A DNA stretch of 64,000 nucleotides. Source: Streptomyces triculaminicus. GTDB taxonomy: Bacteria; Actinomycetota; Actinomycetes; Streptomycetales; Streptomycetaceae. Made by a program: the position numbers and the translations under genes. Shown here one piece after another: positions 24,104 through 33,264 of the stretch (position 1 is the stretch's first letter; every line of letters begins with the position of its first letter). The stretch covers positions 1-64,000 of the forward strand of contig NZ_JAFMOF010000002.1 in assembly GCF_017349075.1 (NCBI RefSeq), read 5' to 3'. The notes under the pieces were generated by a model that worked only from the letters and a program-made list of their open reading frames with translations, did no database searches and was not told the DNA's origin.

Positions 24104-26224
24104 ATGCGGCCCGTATCGAAGATCGAACGCAAGGTGGCGCCTTTCGAGGTCGTCAGCTCCTACCAGCCCAGTGGTGACCAGCCGACGGCCATCGCCGATC
24201 TGGAGCGGCGCATCCGGGCGGGCGAGAAGGACGTCGTCCTGCTGGGTGCGACGGGTACCGGCAAATCGGCGACCACGGCGTGGATGATCGAGAAGCTGCA
24301 GCGGCCGACGCTCGTCATGGCGCCCAACAAGACCCTCGCGGCCCAGCTCGCCAACGAGTTCCGCGAGCTGCTGCCCAACAACGCCGTCGAGTACTTCGTC
24401 TCGTACTACGACTACTACCAGCCCGAGGCGTACGTCCCCCAGTCGGACACGTACATCGAGAAGGACTCCTCCATCAACGAGGAGGTCGAGCGGCTGCGCC
24501 ACTCCGCCACCAACTCGCTGCTCACCCGGCGGGACGTGGTCGTGGTGGCGTCCGTCTCCTGCATCTACGGCCTGGGCACGCCCCAGGAGTACGTCGACCG
24601 CATGGTGCCGCTGAAGGTCGGTCAGGAGACCGACCGCGACGAACTGCTGCGCCGCTTCGTGGAGATCCAGTACACGCGCAACGACATGGCGTTCACCCGC
24701 GGCACGTTCCGGGTGCGCGGCGACACCATCGAGATCTTCCCGGTCTACGAGGAGCTGGCCGTCCGGATCGAGATGTTCGGCGACGAGATCGAGGCGCTCT
24801 CCACGCTCCACCCGCTCACCGGCGAGGTCATCTCCGAGGACCAGGAGCTGTACGTCTTCCCCGCCAGCCACTACATCGCCGGCGCGGAGCGGATGGAGAA
24901 GGCCATCGCGGGCATCGAGGCCGAGCTGGAGGAGACGCTCGCCCGCATGGAGAAGCAGGGCAAGCTCCTCGAGGCCCAGCGGCTGCGCATGCGCACCACC
25001 TACGACATCGAGATGATGCGCCAGGTCGGCTCCTGCTCGGGCATCGAGAACTACTCGCTGCACATGGACGACCGCGAGCCCGGCTCCCCGCCGAACACCC
25101 TGCTCGACTACTTCCCCGAGGACTTCCTCCTCGTCATCGACGAGTCGCACGTCACGGTCCCGCAGATCGGCGCGATGTACGAGGGCGACGCCTCCCGCAA
25201 GCGCACGCTGGTCGAGCACGGCTTCCGGCTCCCCTCGGCCATGGACAACCGCCCGCTGAAGTGGGAGGAGTTCACCGAGCGCATCGGGCAGACCGTCTAC
25301 CTCTCCGCGACACCCGGGAAGTACGAGCTCTCGCGCGGCAAGGGCTTCGTGGAGCAGATCATCCGCCCCACCGGCCTGGTCGACCCGGAGGTCGTCGTCA
25401 AGCCGACCGAGGGCCAGATCGACGACCTGGTGCACGAGATCCGCACGCGCACCGAGCGGGACGAGCGTGTCCTGGTGACGACGCTGACCAAGAAGATGGC
25501 CGAGGACCTCACCGACTACTTCCTCGAGCTGGGCATCCAGGTGCGCTACCTGCACAGCGACGTCGACACCCTGCGCCGTGTAGAGCTGCTGCGCGAGCTG
25601 CGGGCCGGCGAGTTCGACGTGCTGGTGGGCATCAACCTGCTGCGCGAGGGCCTCGACCTGCCCGAGGTGTCGCTGGTGGCCATCCTCGACGCCGACAAGG
25701 AGGGCTTCCTGCGCTCCGGAACGTCCCTGATCCAGACCATCGGGCGCGCGGCGCGCAACGTCTCCGGCCAGGTGCACATGTACGCCGACAAGATCACCCC
25801 GGCGATGGAGAAGGCCATCGAGGAGACCAACCGCCGCCGCGAGAAGCAGATCGCCTACAACACGGAGCGGGGCATCGACCCCCAGCCGCTGCGCAAGAAG
25901 ATCGGCGACATCGTCGCCACGCTCGCCCGCGAGGAGCTCGACACCCAGGAGCTCCTGGGCACGGGCTACCGCAAGGGCGACAAGGACAAGGACAAGGGCA
26001 AGGCCCCGGTGCCGGCCAAGGGCAAGACGCGCGGCAAGGCCAAGGCGGCTGCCGTGCCCACGGACCGCCCCGCGGCGGAACTGTCCCAGCTCATCGAGGA
26101 CATGACCGACCGGATGCGGGCGGCCGCGGCGGAGCTGCAGTTCGAGGTCGCGGCCCGGCTGCGCGACGAGGTGGGCGAGCTGAAGAAGGAGCTGCGGCAG
26201 ATGCGCGAGGCCGGCCTGGCCTGA
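24104..26224 (+). CDS. uvrB: Excinuclease ABC subunit UvrB
   Basis: Damage-verifying helicase-like subunit of nucleotide excision repair; takes DNA from UvrA and recruits UvrC. 706 residues. Walker [13 protein letters not shown] (~47-58), beta-hairpin region with [24 protein letters not shown] box [13 protein letters not shown] (~345), motif [22 protein letters not shown] and QTIGRAARN, and a C-terminal UVR domain ([18 protein letters not shown]). Between core and UVR domain lies a Lys/Gly-rich linker ([20 protein letters not shown]) longer than in E. coli. ATG at 24104 has no ribosome site, in keeping with the promoter position. Confidence 0.97.
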   Translation: MRPVSKIERKVAPFEVVSSYQPSGDQPTAIADLERRIRAGEKDVVLLGATGTGKSATTAWMIEKLQRPTLVMAPNKTLAAQLANEFRELLPNNAVEYFVSYYDYYQPEAYVPQSDTYIEKDSSINEEVERLRHSATNSLLTRRDVVVVASVSCIYGLGTPQEYVDRMVPLKVGQETDRDELLRRFVEIQYTRNDMAFTRGTFRVRGDTIEIFPVYEELAVRIEMFGDEIEALSTLHPLTGEVISEDQELYVFPASHYIAGAERMEKAIAGIEAELEETLARMEKQGKLLEAQRLRMRTTYDIEMMRQVGSCSGIENYSLHMDDREPGSPPNTLLDYFPEDFLLVIDESHVTVPQIGAMYEGDASRKRTLVEHGFRLPSAMDNRPLKWEEFTERIGQTVYLSATPGKYELSRGKGFVEQIIRPTGLVDPEVVVKPTEGQIDDLVHEIRTRTERDERVLVTTLTKKMAEDLTDYFLELGIQVRYLHSDVDTLRRVELLRELRAGEFDVLVGINLLREGLDLPEVSLVAILDADKEGFLRSGTSLIQTIGRAARNVSGQVHMYADKITPAMEKAIEETNRRREKQIAYNTERGIDPQPLRKKIGDIVATLAREELDTQELLGTGYRKGDKDKDKGKAPVPAKGKTRGKAKAAAVPTDRPAAELSQLIEDMTDRMRAAAAELQFEVAARLRDEVGELKKELRQMREAGLA

Positions 26225-26362
26225 CGGTCGGTGACGCGCCGGGCGCACCGGGTGGGGTGGCGCGCCGGCGGCGGGGCGGGAGCATACGGAAGCCGTGGCG
26301 GGGCATGTTGCAAGACCGCCACAAAGCCCCCCTCGGGTGCGTACACCGCTCCCGCCTGTGCA

Positions 26363-26368
26363 TAGGGT
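26363..26368 (+). promoter_or_regulatory. Candidate -10 for the first terD-like gene
   Basis: TAGGGT, ~60 nt upstream of the GTG at 26429, in the 204-bp gap after uvrB. No good -35. A small hairpin (GACCGCGC...GCGCGGTC, 26382-26402) follows in the leader. Confidence 0.3.
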
Positions 26369-26428
26369 CGTTCAAGAAGACCGCGCGAACGGCGCGGTCA
26401 CGGGGATGAACGAACGAGAGGGACGCGC

Positions 26429-27007
26429 GTGACGGTCAATTTGTCCAAGGGCCAGGGCATCAGCCTGCAGAAGGCCGATGGGGGCACCCTGACCGCGGTG
26501 CGGATGGGGCTGGGCTGGCAGGCGGCCCCTCGCCGCGGACTGTTCGGATCGCGCACGCGGGAGATCGACCTGGACGCGTCGGCGGTGCTCTTCGCCGACA
26601 AGCAGCCGGTCGACGTGGCCTTCTTCCAGCAGCTGGTCAGCAAGGACGGCTCGGTGCGCCACACGGGCGACAACCTGGTCGGCGGCGCGGGCCAGGGCGG
26701 CGACGACGAGGCGATCCTCGTCGACCTGCAGCGCGTCCCCGTGCACGTCAACAACATCGTCTTCACGGTGAACTCCTTCACCGGCCAGACCTTCGCCGAG
26801 GTGCAGAACGCCTTCTGCCGCCTGGTCGACGAGACCACCGGCCAGGAGCTCGCGCGCTACACCCTCGACGGCGGCGGCCAGTACACCGCGCAGATCATGG
26901 CGAAGGTGCACCGTGTGGGCAACGGCTGGCAGATGACGGCCATCGGCACCCCGGCCAACGGCCGGACCTTCCAGGACCTGCTGGCGGAGATCCAGACCGT
27001 CCTGTAA
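26429..27007 (+). CDS. TerD family protein
   Basis: 192 residues, the standard length of a single TerD/TerZ/CABP1 domain. Typical stretches: VNLSKGQGISLQKADGGTLT, REIDLDASAVLFADKQPVDV, HTGDNLVGGAGQGGDDEAIL (acidic Ca2+-binding loop), VPVHVNNIVFTVNSFTGQTF, CRLVDETTGQELARYTLDGG. TerD proteins bind calcium and take part in tellurite/phage/stress phenotypes; Streptomyces have many copies linked to development and metal stress. GTG start after AGAGGGA. It heads a group with a TerD-fusion gene and terC. Confidence 0.92.
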   Translation: MTVNLSKGQGISLQKADGGTLTAVRMGLGWQAAPRRGLFGSRTREIDLDASAVLFADKQPVDVAFFQQLVSKDGSVRHTGDNLVGGAGQGGDDEAILVDLQRVPVHVNNIVFTVNSFTGQTFAEVQNAFCRLVDETTGQELARYTLDGGGQYTAQIMAKVHRVGNGWQMTAIGTPANGRTFQDLLAEIQTVL

Positions 27008-27014
27008 TCCGTCC

Positions 27015-27033
27015 GGGCCGCCATGGGCGGCCC
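27015..27033 (+). terminator. Small hairpin after terD-like gene
   Basis: GGGCCGCC-ATG-GGCGGCCC, 8-bp stem, 7 nt after the stop. Followed closely by the stronger hairpin at 27047-27075. Confidence 0.5.
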
Positions 27034-27046
27034 GACGAGCGGCGAC

Positions 27047-27075
27047 AGGGCCCGGCGGAGCATCCGCCGGGCCCT
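27047..27075 (+). terminator. Terminator hairpin between the two TerD genes
   Basis: Perfect 13-bp GC stem (27047-27059 with 27063-27075), 3-nt loop GCA. Strong enough to end or attenuate transcription before the gene at 27115. Confidence 0.7.
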
Positions 27076-27114
27076 CGGCACACAGCGAGCACGACACAAC
27101 GAGGGGAAGCGGCG

Positions 27115-29079
27115 ATGACGGCCGAGCTGGTGCGGGGGCAGAACCACCCGCTGTCCGGGACACGACTGGAGATCCGGGTCTCGGCGGGCCAACCGGTGAT
27201 GGCGGGGGTGACGCTCGGCAACGCGGACGGCAGGGTTCCGGGCGATGAATGGGTCGCTCACCCCGCGTCGCCGAAGCTGCCGGGCCTGGAGGTGTCCCGG
27301 CAGGCCGCCGCCGAGCACCGGCTGGCGGTCGACCTCGACGCCCTCCCGGAGACCGCGCACCGGGTCAACGTCCTGCTCGCCCTGCCCTCCGGGACCGGTG
27401 GCCCGGACCGCTTCGGGGCGCTGGCCGCCCCCTTCCTCGCCGTCACCGGCACCGACGGCACGGAGATGGCCAACTACACCGTCACCGGACTGGACGCCGA
27501 GTCGGCGGTCGTCGCCCTGGAGCTCTACCGCAGGCAGGGCGCCTGGAAGGTACGGGCGGTCGGCCAGGGATACGCGGGCGGCCTGACCGCCATGCTGCAC
27601 GACCAGGGGCTGCCCCGGGCCGCCGAGACGGCGGCCCGCATCGAGGAGGCGATCGCCCAGGGCGTGGCCCGCGCGGTCGCCGCGCCGCCCGCGCAGGTCG
27701 GCGGCGGTGCCGCGGACGGCCGGACGGCTGTCGGCGCGGCCGGCCACGACCCGGTGGTGCCGGCCGCTCCGGCGGGAGGTGGCGCCGCGGCGGGCGATGG
27801 CGGTCCGGCCGGAAGCGGGGGTTCCGTCCCGGAGCCGGGCGCGGCCTCCGTCGGCCCCGTCAGCTACCGCCATCCCGGACGCCGGACCTCGGCGCCGCCG
27901 GAGCCGGCGCCCGCCGCCCCGGCCGCGGAGCCGGGACAGCCGTACCAGCCGGTGGCGGGCGACGCCACAGGCTGGACCATGAACGAGCGGCTCTACAACC
28001 AGGTCTGGGGCATGTTCGAGGACCTGGCCCGCGCGACCGCCGCCTACCGCAGCGCGGTCGACTTCGCGGAGTCGCGCCTGGAGCAGGAGCTGGACCGGGT
28101 GCTGTCCGACCCGAGCACCCGGGTCGGCCCGGCCGCCGACGCCGCCCGTCAGGAGGCGCGGGCCCGCCAGGCGGAGCTGGTCGAGCAGGCGCGCGCCGCG
28201 CTCGACCGGGACCTCGACCGGCTCGTCGTGGAGGCCGAGGTCGTCGAGCACGCGCTGCCGCCCGCCTTCGCGCGCTGGGACAACCCGGTGTGGCAGGCCT
28301 ACCAGGTCCCGCTGGAGACGCCGATGGCGCTGCGGCTGGGGGACCTGCACCTGCCCGAGCGCAGGGGCCTGCGCATCCCCATGCTGGTGCGGCTGCCGCT
28401 GGAGCGCGGACTGTGGATCGACAGCGGCCGCTCCGCGGGCGGCGCGGACGCGAGCCTGGTGGACGCCGCCGAACGGCGCCGGCTCGCCCTGGACTGCGCG
28501 GTCTCCCACGCCGCGCGGCTGCTGGCCGTCCACCCGGTCGGCGACTACTCGGTGCACGTCATCGACCCGGCGGGCGCGGCCGGCACGGCGCTGGCCCCGC
28601 TGCTGGAGCACGGGGCGCTGAAGGAACCGCCCATGGCGGGGGCCCGGGGCGTGTCGGAGGTGCTGGGGCGGCTGACGCAGCGCGTCGATCTGGTGCAGAT
28701 GGCGGTCCGCAGCGGGGCCGTGGACTCGCTCCCGCCGGACCTCGACACCGCCGAGCAGCTGCTGATCGTCAACGACTTCCCGCACGGCTTCGACGACCGC
28801 TCCGTGACCCAGCTGCGCTACCTCGCGGACGAGGGGCCGTCGGTGGGCGTGCACCTGATGATGGTCGCCGACCGCGACGACGCCCGGGCGTACGGGCCGG
28901 TGCTGGATCCGCTGTGGCGTTCGCTGCTGCGCGTCACGCCGGTGCCCGACGACCACCTCGCCGACCCGTGGGTGGGGCACTCCTGGACGTACGAGCCGTC
29001 GCTGGCCCCGTCCGGCAGCGATGTGCTGCGGCAGGTGCTCCGGCGCGTCGGGCAGGCCCGGAAGGCGTATGGCATCTGA
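27115..29079 (+). CDS. TerD-domain protein with C-terminal FtsK/SpoIIIE-like domain
   Basis: 654 residues. N-terminal TerD-type domain (~1-190; ELVRGQNHPLSGTRLEIRVS, FLAVTGTDGTEMANYTVTGL, KVRAVGQGYAGGLTAMLHDQ), a Gly/Ala/Pro-rich linker (~195-285), a coiled-coil region (~300-375; DFAESRLEQELDRVL, ARQAELVEQARAALDRDLDR) and a C-terminal domain similar to the FtsK/SpoIIIE ATPase fold (QLLIVNDFPHGFDDRSVTQL as a Walker B-like strand, LRYLADEGPSVGVHLMMVAD). Where Walker A would be, the sequence is LWIDSGRSAGGADAS, not a GxxGxGKS loop, so ATP hydrolysis is doubtful. ATG after GAGGGGAAG. Function unknown; stress-related by family. Confidence 0.82.
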   Translation: MTAELVRGQNHPLSGTRLEIRVSAGQPVMAGVTLGNADGRVPGDEWVAHPASPKLPGLEVSRQAAAEHRLAVDLDALPETAHRVNVLLALPSGTGGPDRFGALAAPFLAVTGTDGTEMANYTVTGLDAESAVVALELYRRQGAWKVRAVGQGYAGGLTAMLHDQGLPRAAETAARIEEAIAQGVARAVAAPPAQVGGGAADGRTAVGAAGHDPVVPAAPAGGGAAAGDGGPAGSGGSVPEPGAASVGPVSYRHPGRRTSAPPEPAPAAPAAEPGQPYQPVAGDATGWTMNERLYNQVWGMFEDLARATAAYRSAVDFAESRLEQELDRVLSDPSTRVGPAADAARQEARARQAELVEQARAALDRDLDRLVVEAEVVEHALPPAFARWDNPVWQAYQVPLETPMALRLGDLHLPERRGLRIPMLVRLPLERGLWIDSGRSAGGADASLVDAAERRRLALDCAVSHAARLLAVHPVGDYSVHVIDPAGAAGTALAPLLEHGALKEPPMAGARGVSEVLGRLTQRVDLVQMAVRSGAVDSLPPDLDTAEQLLIVNDFPHGFDDRSVTQLRYLADEGPSVGVHLMMVADRDDARAYGPVLDPLWRSLLRVTPVPDDHLADPWVGHSWTYEPSLAPSGSDVLRQVLRRVGQARKAYGI

Positions 29080-29118
29080 CGAGCAACCGGTCCTGAGCTG
29101 GGGTTTTGGGTTTCTCTT

Positions 29119-29149
29119 TACTGTTCCTTGGTGTTTCCTGTACTGTTTT
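29119..29149. repeat. 22-bp spaced direct repeats in a T-rich island before terC
   Basis: TACTGTTCC (29119-29127) and TACTGTTTT (29141-29149), 22 bp apart, inside a conspicuously T-rich stretch (29104-29152) unlike the rest of the window. TTTTGGG also occurs at both flanks (29104, 29147). Located 40-70 bp upstream of the terC start, so a promoter/operator role is likely. Confidence 0.5.
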
Positions 29150-29188
29150 GGGAACTGCCGTACGCCCGTACGACGTACCGGAGGAACA

Positions 29189-30214
29189 GTGGACGTCTCC
29201 CTGACCCTGTGGACGCTGACCATCCTTGGTCTGTGTGCCCTCATCGCCGCCGACTTCTTCATCGGAGGCCGTAAGCCGCACGAGGTCTCCGTGAAGGAGG
29301 CGGGCGTGTGGACGGCGGTCTGGGTGGCCCTGGCCGGGCTCTTCGGGCTGGGGCTCTGGATATTCGGCGGCGGTGCTCCGGCCGGCGAGTTCTTCGCCGG
29401 CTTCATCACGGAGAAGTCGCTGAGCGTCGACAACCTCTTCGTCTTCGTCCTGATCATGGCGAAGTTCGCCGTCCCGCCGGTCTACCAGCAGCGGGTGCTC
29501 ATGGTGGGCGTCCTGATCGCCCTGGTCCTGCGCGCCGTGTTCATCGGCGCCGGCGCCGCGATCATCGCCAACTTCTCCTGGGTCTTCTACCTCTTCGGCG
29601 CCTTCCTGATCTGGACCGCGTGGAAGCTCATCCAGGAGGCGCGGGCGGACGAGGACGAGGAGGAGTTCGAGGAGAACCGCTTCCTGAAGCTGGTCGAGCG
29701 GCGCTTCCCCTCCACCGACCGCTACCACGGCACGAAGCTGTTCATCACCGAGAACGACAAGCGGCTGGTGACCCCCATGCTGATCGTCATGCTGGCGATC
29801 GGCACCACCGATGTGCTCTTCGCGATGGACTCCATACCCGCGATCTTCGGCCTCACCCAGGACCCGTACATCGTCTTCACCGCCAACGCCTTCGCCCTCA
29901 TGGGCCTGCGCCAGCTGTACTTCCTGATCGGCGGCCTGCTGAAGAAGCTGGTCCACCTCTCCTACGGCCTGTCGGTCATCCTCGGCTTCATCGGCGTCAA
30001 GCTCGTCCTGCACGCCCTGCACGAGAACGGCGTCGCCGTCCCCGAGATCAGCATCCCGGTCTCGCTCGGCGTCATCTGCGCGGTGCTGGCCGTCACGACC
30101 GTCACCAGCCTGCGGGCCTCGGCCCGGCAGGCGCGGGAGGAGGCCGCCGAGGCCGCCGTGGCGGCACCGGCGGCCGGGGAGGGCAAGGACGACCGGGCGA
30201 GCGCCCGCGTCTGA
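29189..30214 (+). CDS. TerC family integral membrane protein
   Basis: 341 residues with ~8-9 membrane helices. TerC/Alx signature: FITEKSLSVDNLFVFVLIMA and GTTDVLFAMDSIPAIFGLTQ (acidic residues inside helices thought to bind Mn2+ or other divalent metal), plus FIGVKLVLHALHENGV. The TerC/MeeF/Alx family exports manganese and supports metalation of secreted proteins. GTG at 29189 follows a strong GGAGGAAC. The C-terminal tail is Ala/Glu-rich and cytoplasmic. No yybP-ykoY manganese riboswitch is recognisable upstream. Confidence 0.92.
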   Translation: MDVSLTLWTLTILGLCALIAADFFIGGRKPHEVSVKEAGVWTAVWVALAGLFGLGLWIFGGGAPAGEFFAGFITEKSLSVDNLFVFVLIMAKFAVPPVYQQRVLMVGVLIALVLRAVFIGAGAAIIANFSWVFYLFGAFLIWTAWKLIQEARADEDEEEFEENRFLKLVERRFPSTDRYHGTKLFITENDKRLVTPMLIVMLAIGTTDVLFAMDSIPAIFGLTQDPYIVFTANAFALMGLRQLYFLIGGLLKKLVHLSYGLSVILGFIGVKLVLHALHENGVAVPEISIPVSLGVICAVLAVTTVTSLRASARQAREEAAEAAVAAPAAGEGKDDRASARV

Positions 30215-30238
30215 CCCTCCCCTCCGGCGGACGCCCGC

Positions 30239-31550
30239 TCAGGCGGGGGCCGGGCCGGTGGCGGCGGCGGGGGTGCGGCGGGCGTGGGACGGGTCTCGGG
30301 CAGCAGCAGGAAGCAGGCCATGCTGAGCAGGGCGACGCCGGACAGATAGGCCGCGACGCCCCAGGGCGTCCCGTCGCCCCGGGCGGCGGCGGTGGCCACC
30401 AGGGGGGTGACGGCACCGCCCAGGATGCCCGCCAGGTTGTAGCCGACGGCCGAGCCCGTGCAGCGCACCCTGGCCTCGAACAGCTCGGGCAGGTAGGCGC
30501 CGATGGCGCCGAAGGCGGTGCCGAAGGCCAGCATGGCGACGACGAAGCCCAGCAGCATCAGGGCGGGGCGGCCGGACTGCAGGAGGCCGACCAGCGGGAA
30601 CATCCACAGCGTGACGGCGGCGCAGCCGGCCAGGCACAGCGGGCGGCGGCCGTAGCGGTCGGAGAGGAGGGCGACCAGCGGGGTGGCCGCGCCGTTGACG
30701 GCGACCGCCGCCATGGCGCAGCCGAGCATGACGGTCCGGTCGACGCCGAGCCGTTCGGTGCCGTAGGCCAGCGACCAGGTGGTGACCGCGTAGAAGACGG
30801 CGTAGCCGAACGACAGCGCCCCGGCGGTGAGCAGGAGCAGCCGCCAGTGGTCGCGGACGACCTCGGCCAGGGGGAGCGTGGCGAGGGCGTCGCCGTCGGA
30901 CAGTTCGCGGAAGTCGGGGGTCTCGGTGAGCCCGCTGCGCAGCAGCAGGCCCAGCGCGGCCAGGACGCCGGCCGCCCAGAACGGTACGCGCCAGCCCCAG
31001 GACAGGAACTGCGCCTCCGTCAGGGTGGCCGAGAGGGTCAGGGTGATGCTGTTGGCGAGCAGGAAGCCGAGGGCGGGGCCGATCTGGGGAAGCTCGCCCA
31101 CAGGGCGCGGCGGTGGGCGGGGGCGTGCTCGGTGGTGAGCAGGACGGCGCCGCCCCATTCGCCGCCGACGCCCAGCCCCTGCAGGAAGCGCAGGAGGAGG
31201 AGCAGCATGGGCGCGGCGACGCCGATGTCGCGATAGGTGGGCACGAAGCCGACCGCGACGGTGGCGAGGCCGGTCAGCAGCAGGGAGGAGATGAGCACCG
31301 GGCGGCGGCCGAGGCGGTCGCCGATGTGGCCGAAGAGCATCGAGCCCAGGGGGCGGGCGATGAAGCCGACGCCGAAGGTGCCGAAGGCGGCGAGGGTGCC
31401 GACGAGGGGGGAGGTGCCGGGGAAGAACAGCCGGCCCAGGACGAGCGCGGCCGCGGTGCCGTAGGCGAAGAAGTCGTAGAACTCGATGGCGGTGCCGGCC
31501 ATGGAGGCGGCCGCCAGGCGGAACATGGCCGGGGAGCGGTCACGATTCAT
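30239..31550 (-). pseudogene. MFS transporter, metabolite:H+ symporter (MHS) type, frameshifted
   Basis: Twelve-helix transporter of ~437 codons. The N-terminal part starts at the ATG at 31550 (FRLAAASMAGTAIEFYDFFA, GFIARPLGSMLFGHIGDRLG, LRFLQGLGVGGEWGGAVLLT), the MHS subgroup signature. At 31086-31089 a C run (minus sense) is one base short: WASFP should continue QIGPALGFLLANS, which is in another frame. The remainder (RVPFWAAGVLAALGLLLRSG to MACFLLLPETRP) is intact. A second shift after LPETRP is likely, because the open frame otherwise runs ~250 bp into terC, while the alternative frame stops at 30239. Probable substrates are carboxylates such as shikimate, citrate or alpha-ketoglutarate, not resolvable. 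Confidence 0.8.
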
Positions 31551-31698
31551 GTACGGCCCAACTTCCGCCGGGAGGCCCGGGAAACGGGGGCGTTGGGCCG
31601 GAAGCGGGAGCGTGAAGGAGGCATCGGCGGGGGCGCGACGGAATCGCGCCGTCCGCCTGTCGTGCGGACGACGCGCTACCGGGGGCTCCCGCCCCGCG

Positions 31699-32355
31699 TC
31701 ACCAGCCGCGCTCGCGCCACTCCGCGAGGTGGGGGCGCTCGGCGCCGAGCGTGGTGTCGTTGCCGTGGCCGGGGTAGACCCAGGTCTCGTCGGTGAGCTC
31801 ACCGAAGATCTTGGTCTCGACGTCGTGGAGGAGGCTGGCGAAGGCCTTGGGGTCGTCGTGGGTGTTGCCCACGCCGCCGGGGAAGAGGCAGTCGCCGGTG
31901 AAGACATGCGCGTGGCCGTGCGGGTCGTCGTAGACCAGGGCGATGCTGCCCGGGGTGTGGCCCACGAGGTGGCGGGCCGTCAGCTCCACGCGGCCGACGC
32001 GGATGACGTCGCCGTCCTCGACGAGCACGTCGGTGGGCACGGGAATGCCCTCGGCGTCGAGCCGGCCGGCGTAGGTGCGGGCGCCGGTGGCGTCGACCAC
32101 CTCGCGCAGCGCGCCCCAGTGGTCGGCGTGCTGATGGGTCGTGACCACCGAGGCGATACCGCTGTCGCCGATCAGCGAGAGCAGGGTGTGCGGCTCCGCG
32201 GCGGCGTCGATCAGCAACTGCTCGTCGGTCGCGCGGCAGCGCAGCAGATAGGCGTTGTTGTTCATCGGTCCGACCGCGACCTTGGAGATCATCAGATCGG
32301 CCAACTCGTGTACGTCCGCAGGTCCGCCGACCTCTACCGCTCCGCTGTACGTCAT
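31699..32355 (-). CDS. Metallo-beta-lactamase fold hydrolase (glyoxalase II-like)
   Basis: 218 residues. Zinc-binding HxHxDH motif TTHQHADHWGAL (~67-78), later ligands HLVGHTPGSIALV, FTGDCLFPGGVGN and VYPGHGNDTTLG: the full dinuclear set of glyoxalase II-like MBL enzymes. In mycothiol-producing actinobacteria such proteins are candidate thioester or mycothiol-conjugate hydrolases, and the gene upstream encodes a mycothiol-dependent enzyme. The ATG at 32355 lies 7 nt after a TAGGGT on the minus strand and lacks a Shine-Dalgarno, suggesting a leaderless transcript starting within the gap after the upstream gene. Confidence 0.9.
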   Translation of the reverse strand: MTYSGAVEVGGPADVHELADLMISKVAVGPMNNNAYLLRCRATDEQLLIDAAAEPHTLLSLIGDSGIASVVTTHQHADHWGALREVVDATGARTYAGRLDAEGIPVPTDVLVEDGDVIRVGRVELTARHLVGHTPGSIALVYDDPHGHAHVFTGDCLFPGGVGNTHDDPKAFASLLHDVETKIFGELTDETWVYPGHGNDTTLGAERPHLAEWRERGW

Positions 32356-32362
32356 GGTGATC

Positions 32363-32368
32363 ACCCTA
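32363..32368 (-). promoter_or_regulatory. -10 element giving a probable leaderless MBL-hydrolase transcript
   Basis: Minus strand TAGGGT (within TATAGGGT), overlapping the end of the upstream gene and ending 7 nt before the ATG at 32355. -35 unclear. Confidence 0.4.
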
Positions 32369-33052
32369 TAGCGCGGGCAGAACGGGCAGGGGAGCGCCAC
32401 CCGTTTCCAGCCCCGTGCCGTCGCGCCGTCCGGCCAGCCAGCCGAGCAGCGCGGGCGCCGGGCCGGTGACCGTCAGCGGGTCGCCGTCCGCGCGGCCGGT
32501 GCGCCACCGCCGGCCGTCGGTGGCGGCCACCACGATCGCCGGCACGGCGGGGTTGTCCAGGAAGCGGTCGGCGAGGAACTCGATCTCGCCGGCGGTGAAC
32601 GCGTCCGGCAGGTCCTCCAGCTCATAGCCGATGCCGAGGTCGACGTGGTGCAGCTCGACCTCCATGAGGCGGCGGAAGGGGATGCGGGCGGCCTTCTCGG
32701 TGACGCCGTTGCGCATGATGACGGTGCGGCTCCAGTCGGCGGGCGCGGTGGCCGTCCGTACGAAGCCCTCGGTGCTCTCGCGCAGGTCGGCGATCTGGGC
32801 GTCGAGGGGGCGGGGGGTGTCCCGCTCGATGTCGGCGTCGCGCTCCTCGGAGCTGGCGTACATGGGGCGCCCCTCCAGCACGTTCACCAGGGCGTCGGCG
32901 TTGCGGGAGAGGTGGGCGAGGACGTGACCGCGGGTCCAGCCGGGGAGCCGTGACGGCCCGGCGAGCGCGGCGTTGTCCAGTCCGGCGAGCGCGGAGAGCA
33001 GCCGGTCGGTCGCCTCCCGTACGGCGTTCAGGTCGTGCACATGATCACTCAT
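32366..33052 (-). CDS. Maleylpyruvate isomerase-family mycothiol-dependent enzyme
   Basis: 228 residues of the DinB/MDMPI superfamily. N-terminal metal-binding domain: [20 protein letters not shown] (first His and Asn/Asp region) and [15 protein letters not shown] (Glu-x-x-x-His ligands), the classic mycothiol-dependent maleylpyruvate isomerase pattern; a C-terminal MDMPI_C domain ends with [18 protein letters not shown]. Proteins of this family catalyse mycothiol-dependent isomerisation or detoxification; the substrate here is unknown. ATG at 33052. Only 10 bp from the MBL hydrolase start, so the two may cooperate in mycothiol conjugate metabolism. An inverted repeat lies 22 bp upstream. Confidence 0.88.
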   Translation of the reverse strand: MSDHVHDLNAVREATDRLLSALAGLDNAALAGPSRLPGWTRGHVLAHLSRNADALVNVLEGRPMYASSEERDADIERDTPRPLDAQIADLRESTEGFVRTATAPADWSRTVIMRNGVTEKAARIPFRRLMEVELHHVDLGIGYELEDLPDAFTAGEIEFLADRFLDNPAVPAIVVAATDGRRWRTGRADGDPLTVTGPAPALLGWLAGRRDGTGLETGGAPLPVLPAL

Positions 33053-33073
33053 GCGGCCGACGATAACTCCGCC

Positions 33074-33093
33074 ACTCCTTCGAGTGAAGGAGT
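33074..33093. promoter_or_regulatory. Inverted repeat upstream of the mycothiol-dependent enzyme gene
   Basis: ACTCCTTC (33074-33081), 4 nt, GAAGGAGT (33086-33093): perfect 8-bp arms, 22 bp before the ATG at 33052. It may be an operator, or an mRNA hairpin masking the GGAG ribosome site that forms part of an arm. Confidence 0.4.
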
Positions 33094-33171
33094 CGCCTCT
33101 CCGCCGTAAATCGAATATGCGTGCTATAGGCTCGTGAGTGGCATCGCTTACGACATCCAGGTGGCCCGTGG

Positions 33172-33194
33172 TTGTCAGACGCCCCCCGTACTCT
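33172..33194 (+). promoter_or_regulatory. PafBC-type DNA-damage promoter of uvrA
   Basis: TTGTCAGAC (33172-33180), 8 nt, TACTCT (33189-33194). It matches TTGTCRG and TANNNT, but the last two bases of the upstream element differ (AC for TG). Predicted leader ~65 nt to the uvrA GTG. Confidence 0.65.
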
Positions 33195-33264
33195 GGATCG
33201 AGGGGCCGCGGCCCACCCCCGCACCGCTCTCCAGAGCCGACTCTCACGAAAGGTGCCGACCCGC

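Noticed and set aside
29080..29188. yybP-ykoY manganese riboswitch before terC
   Set aside because: The family's conserved core and paired helices are not visible; the region is T-rich and short.
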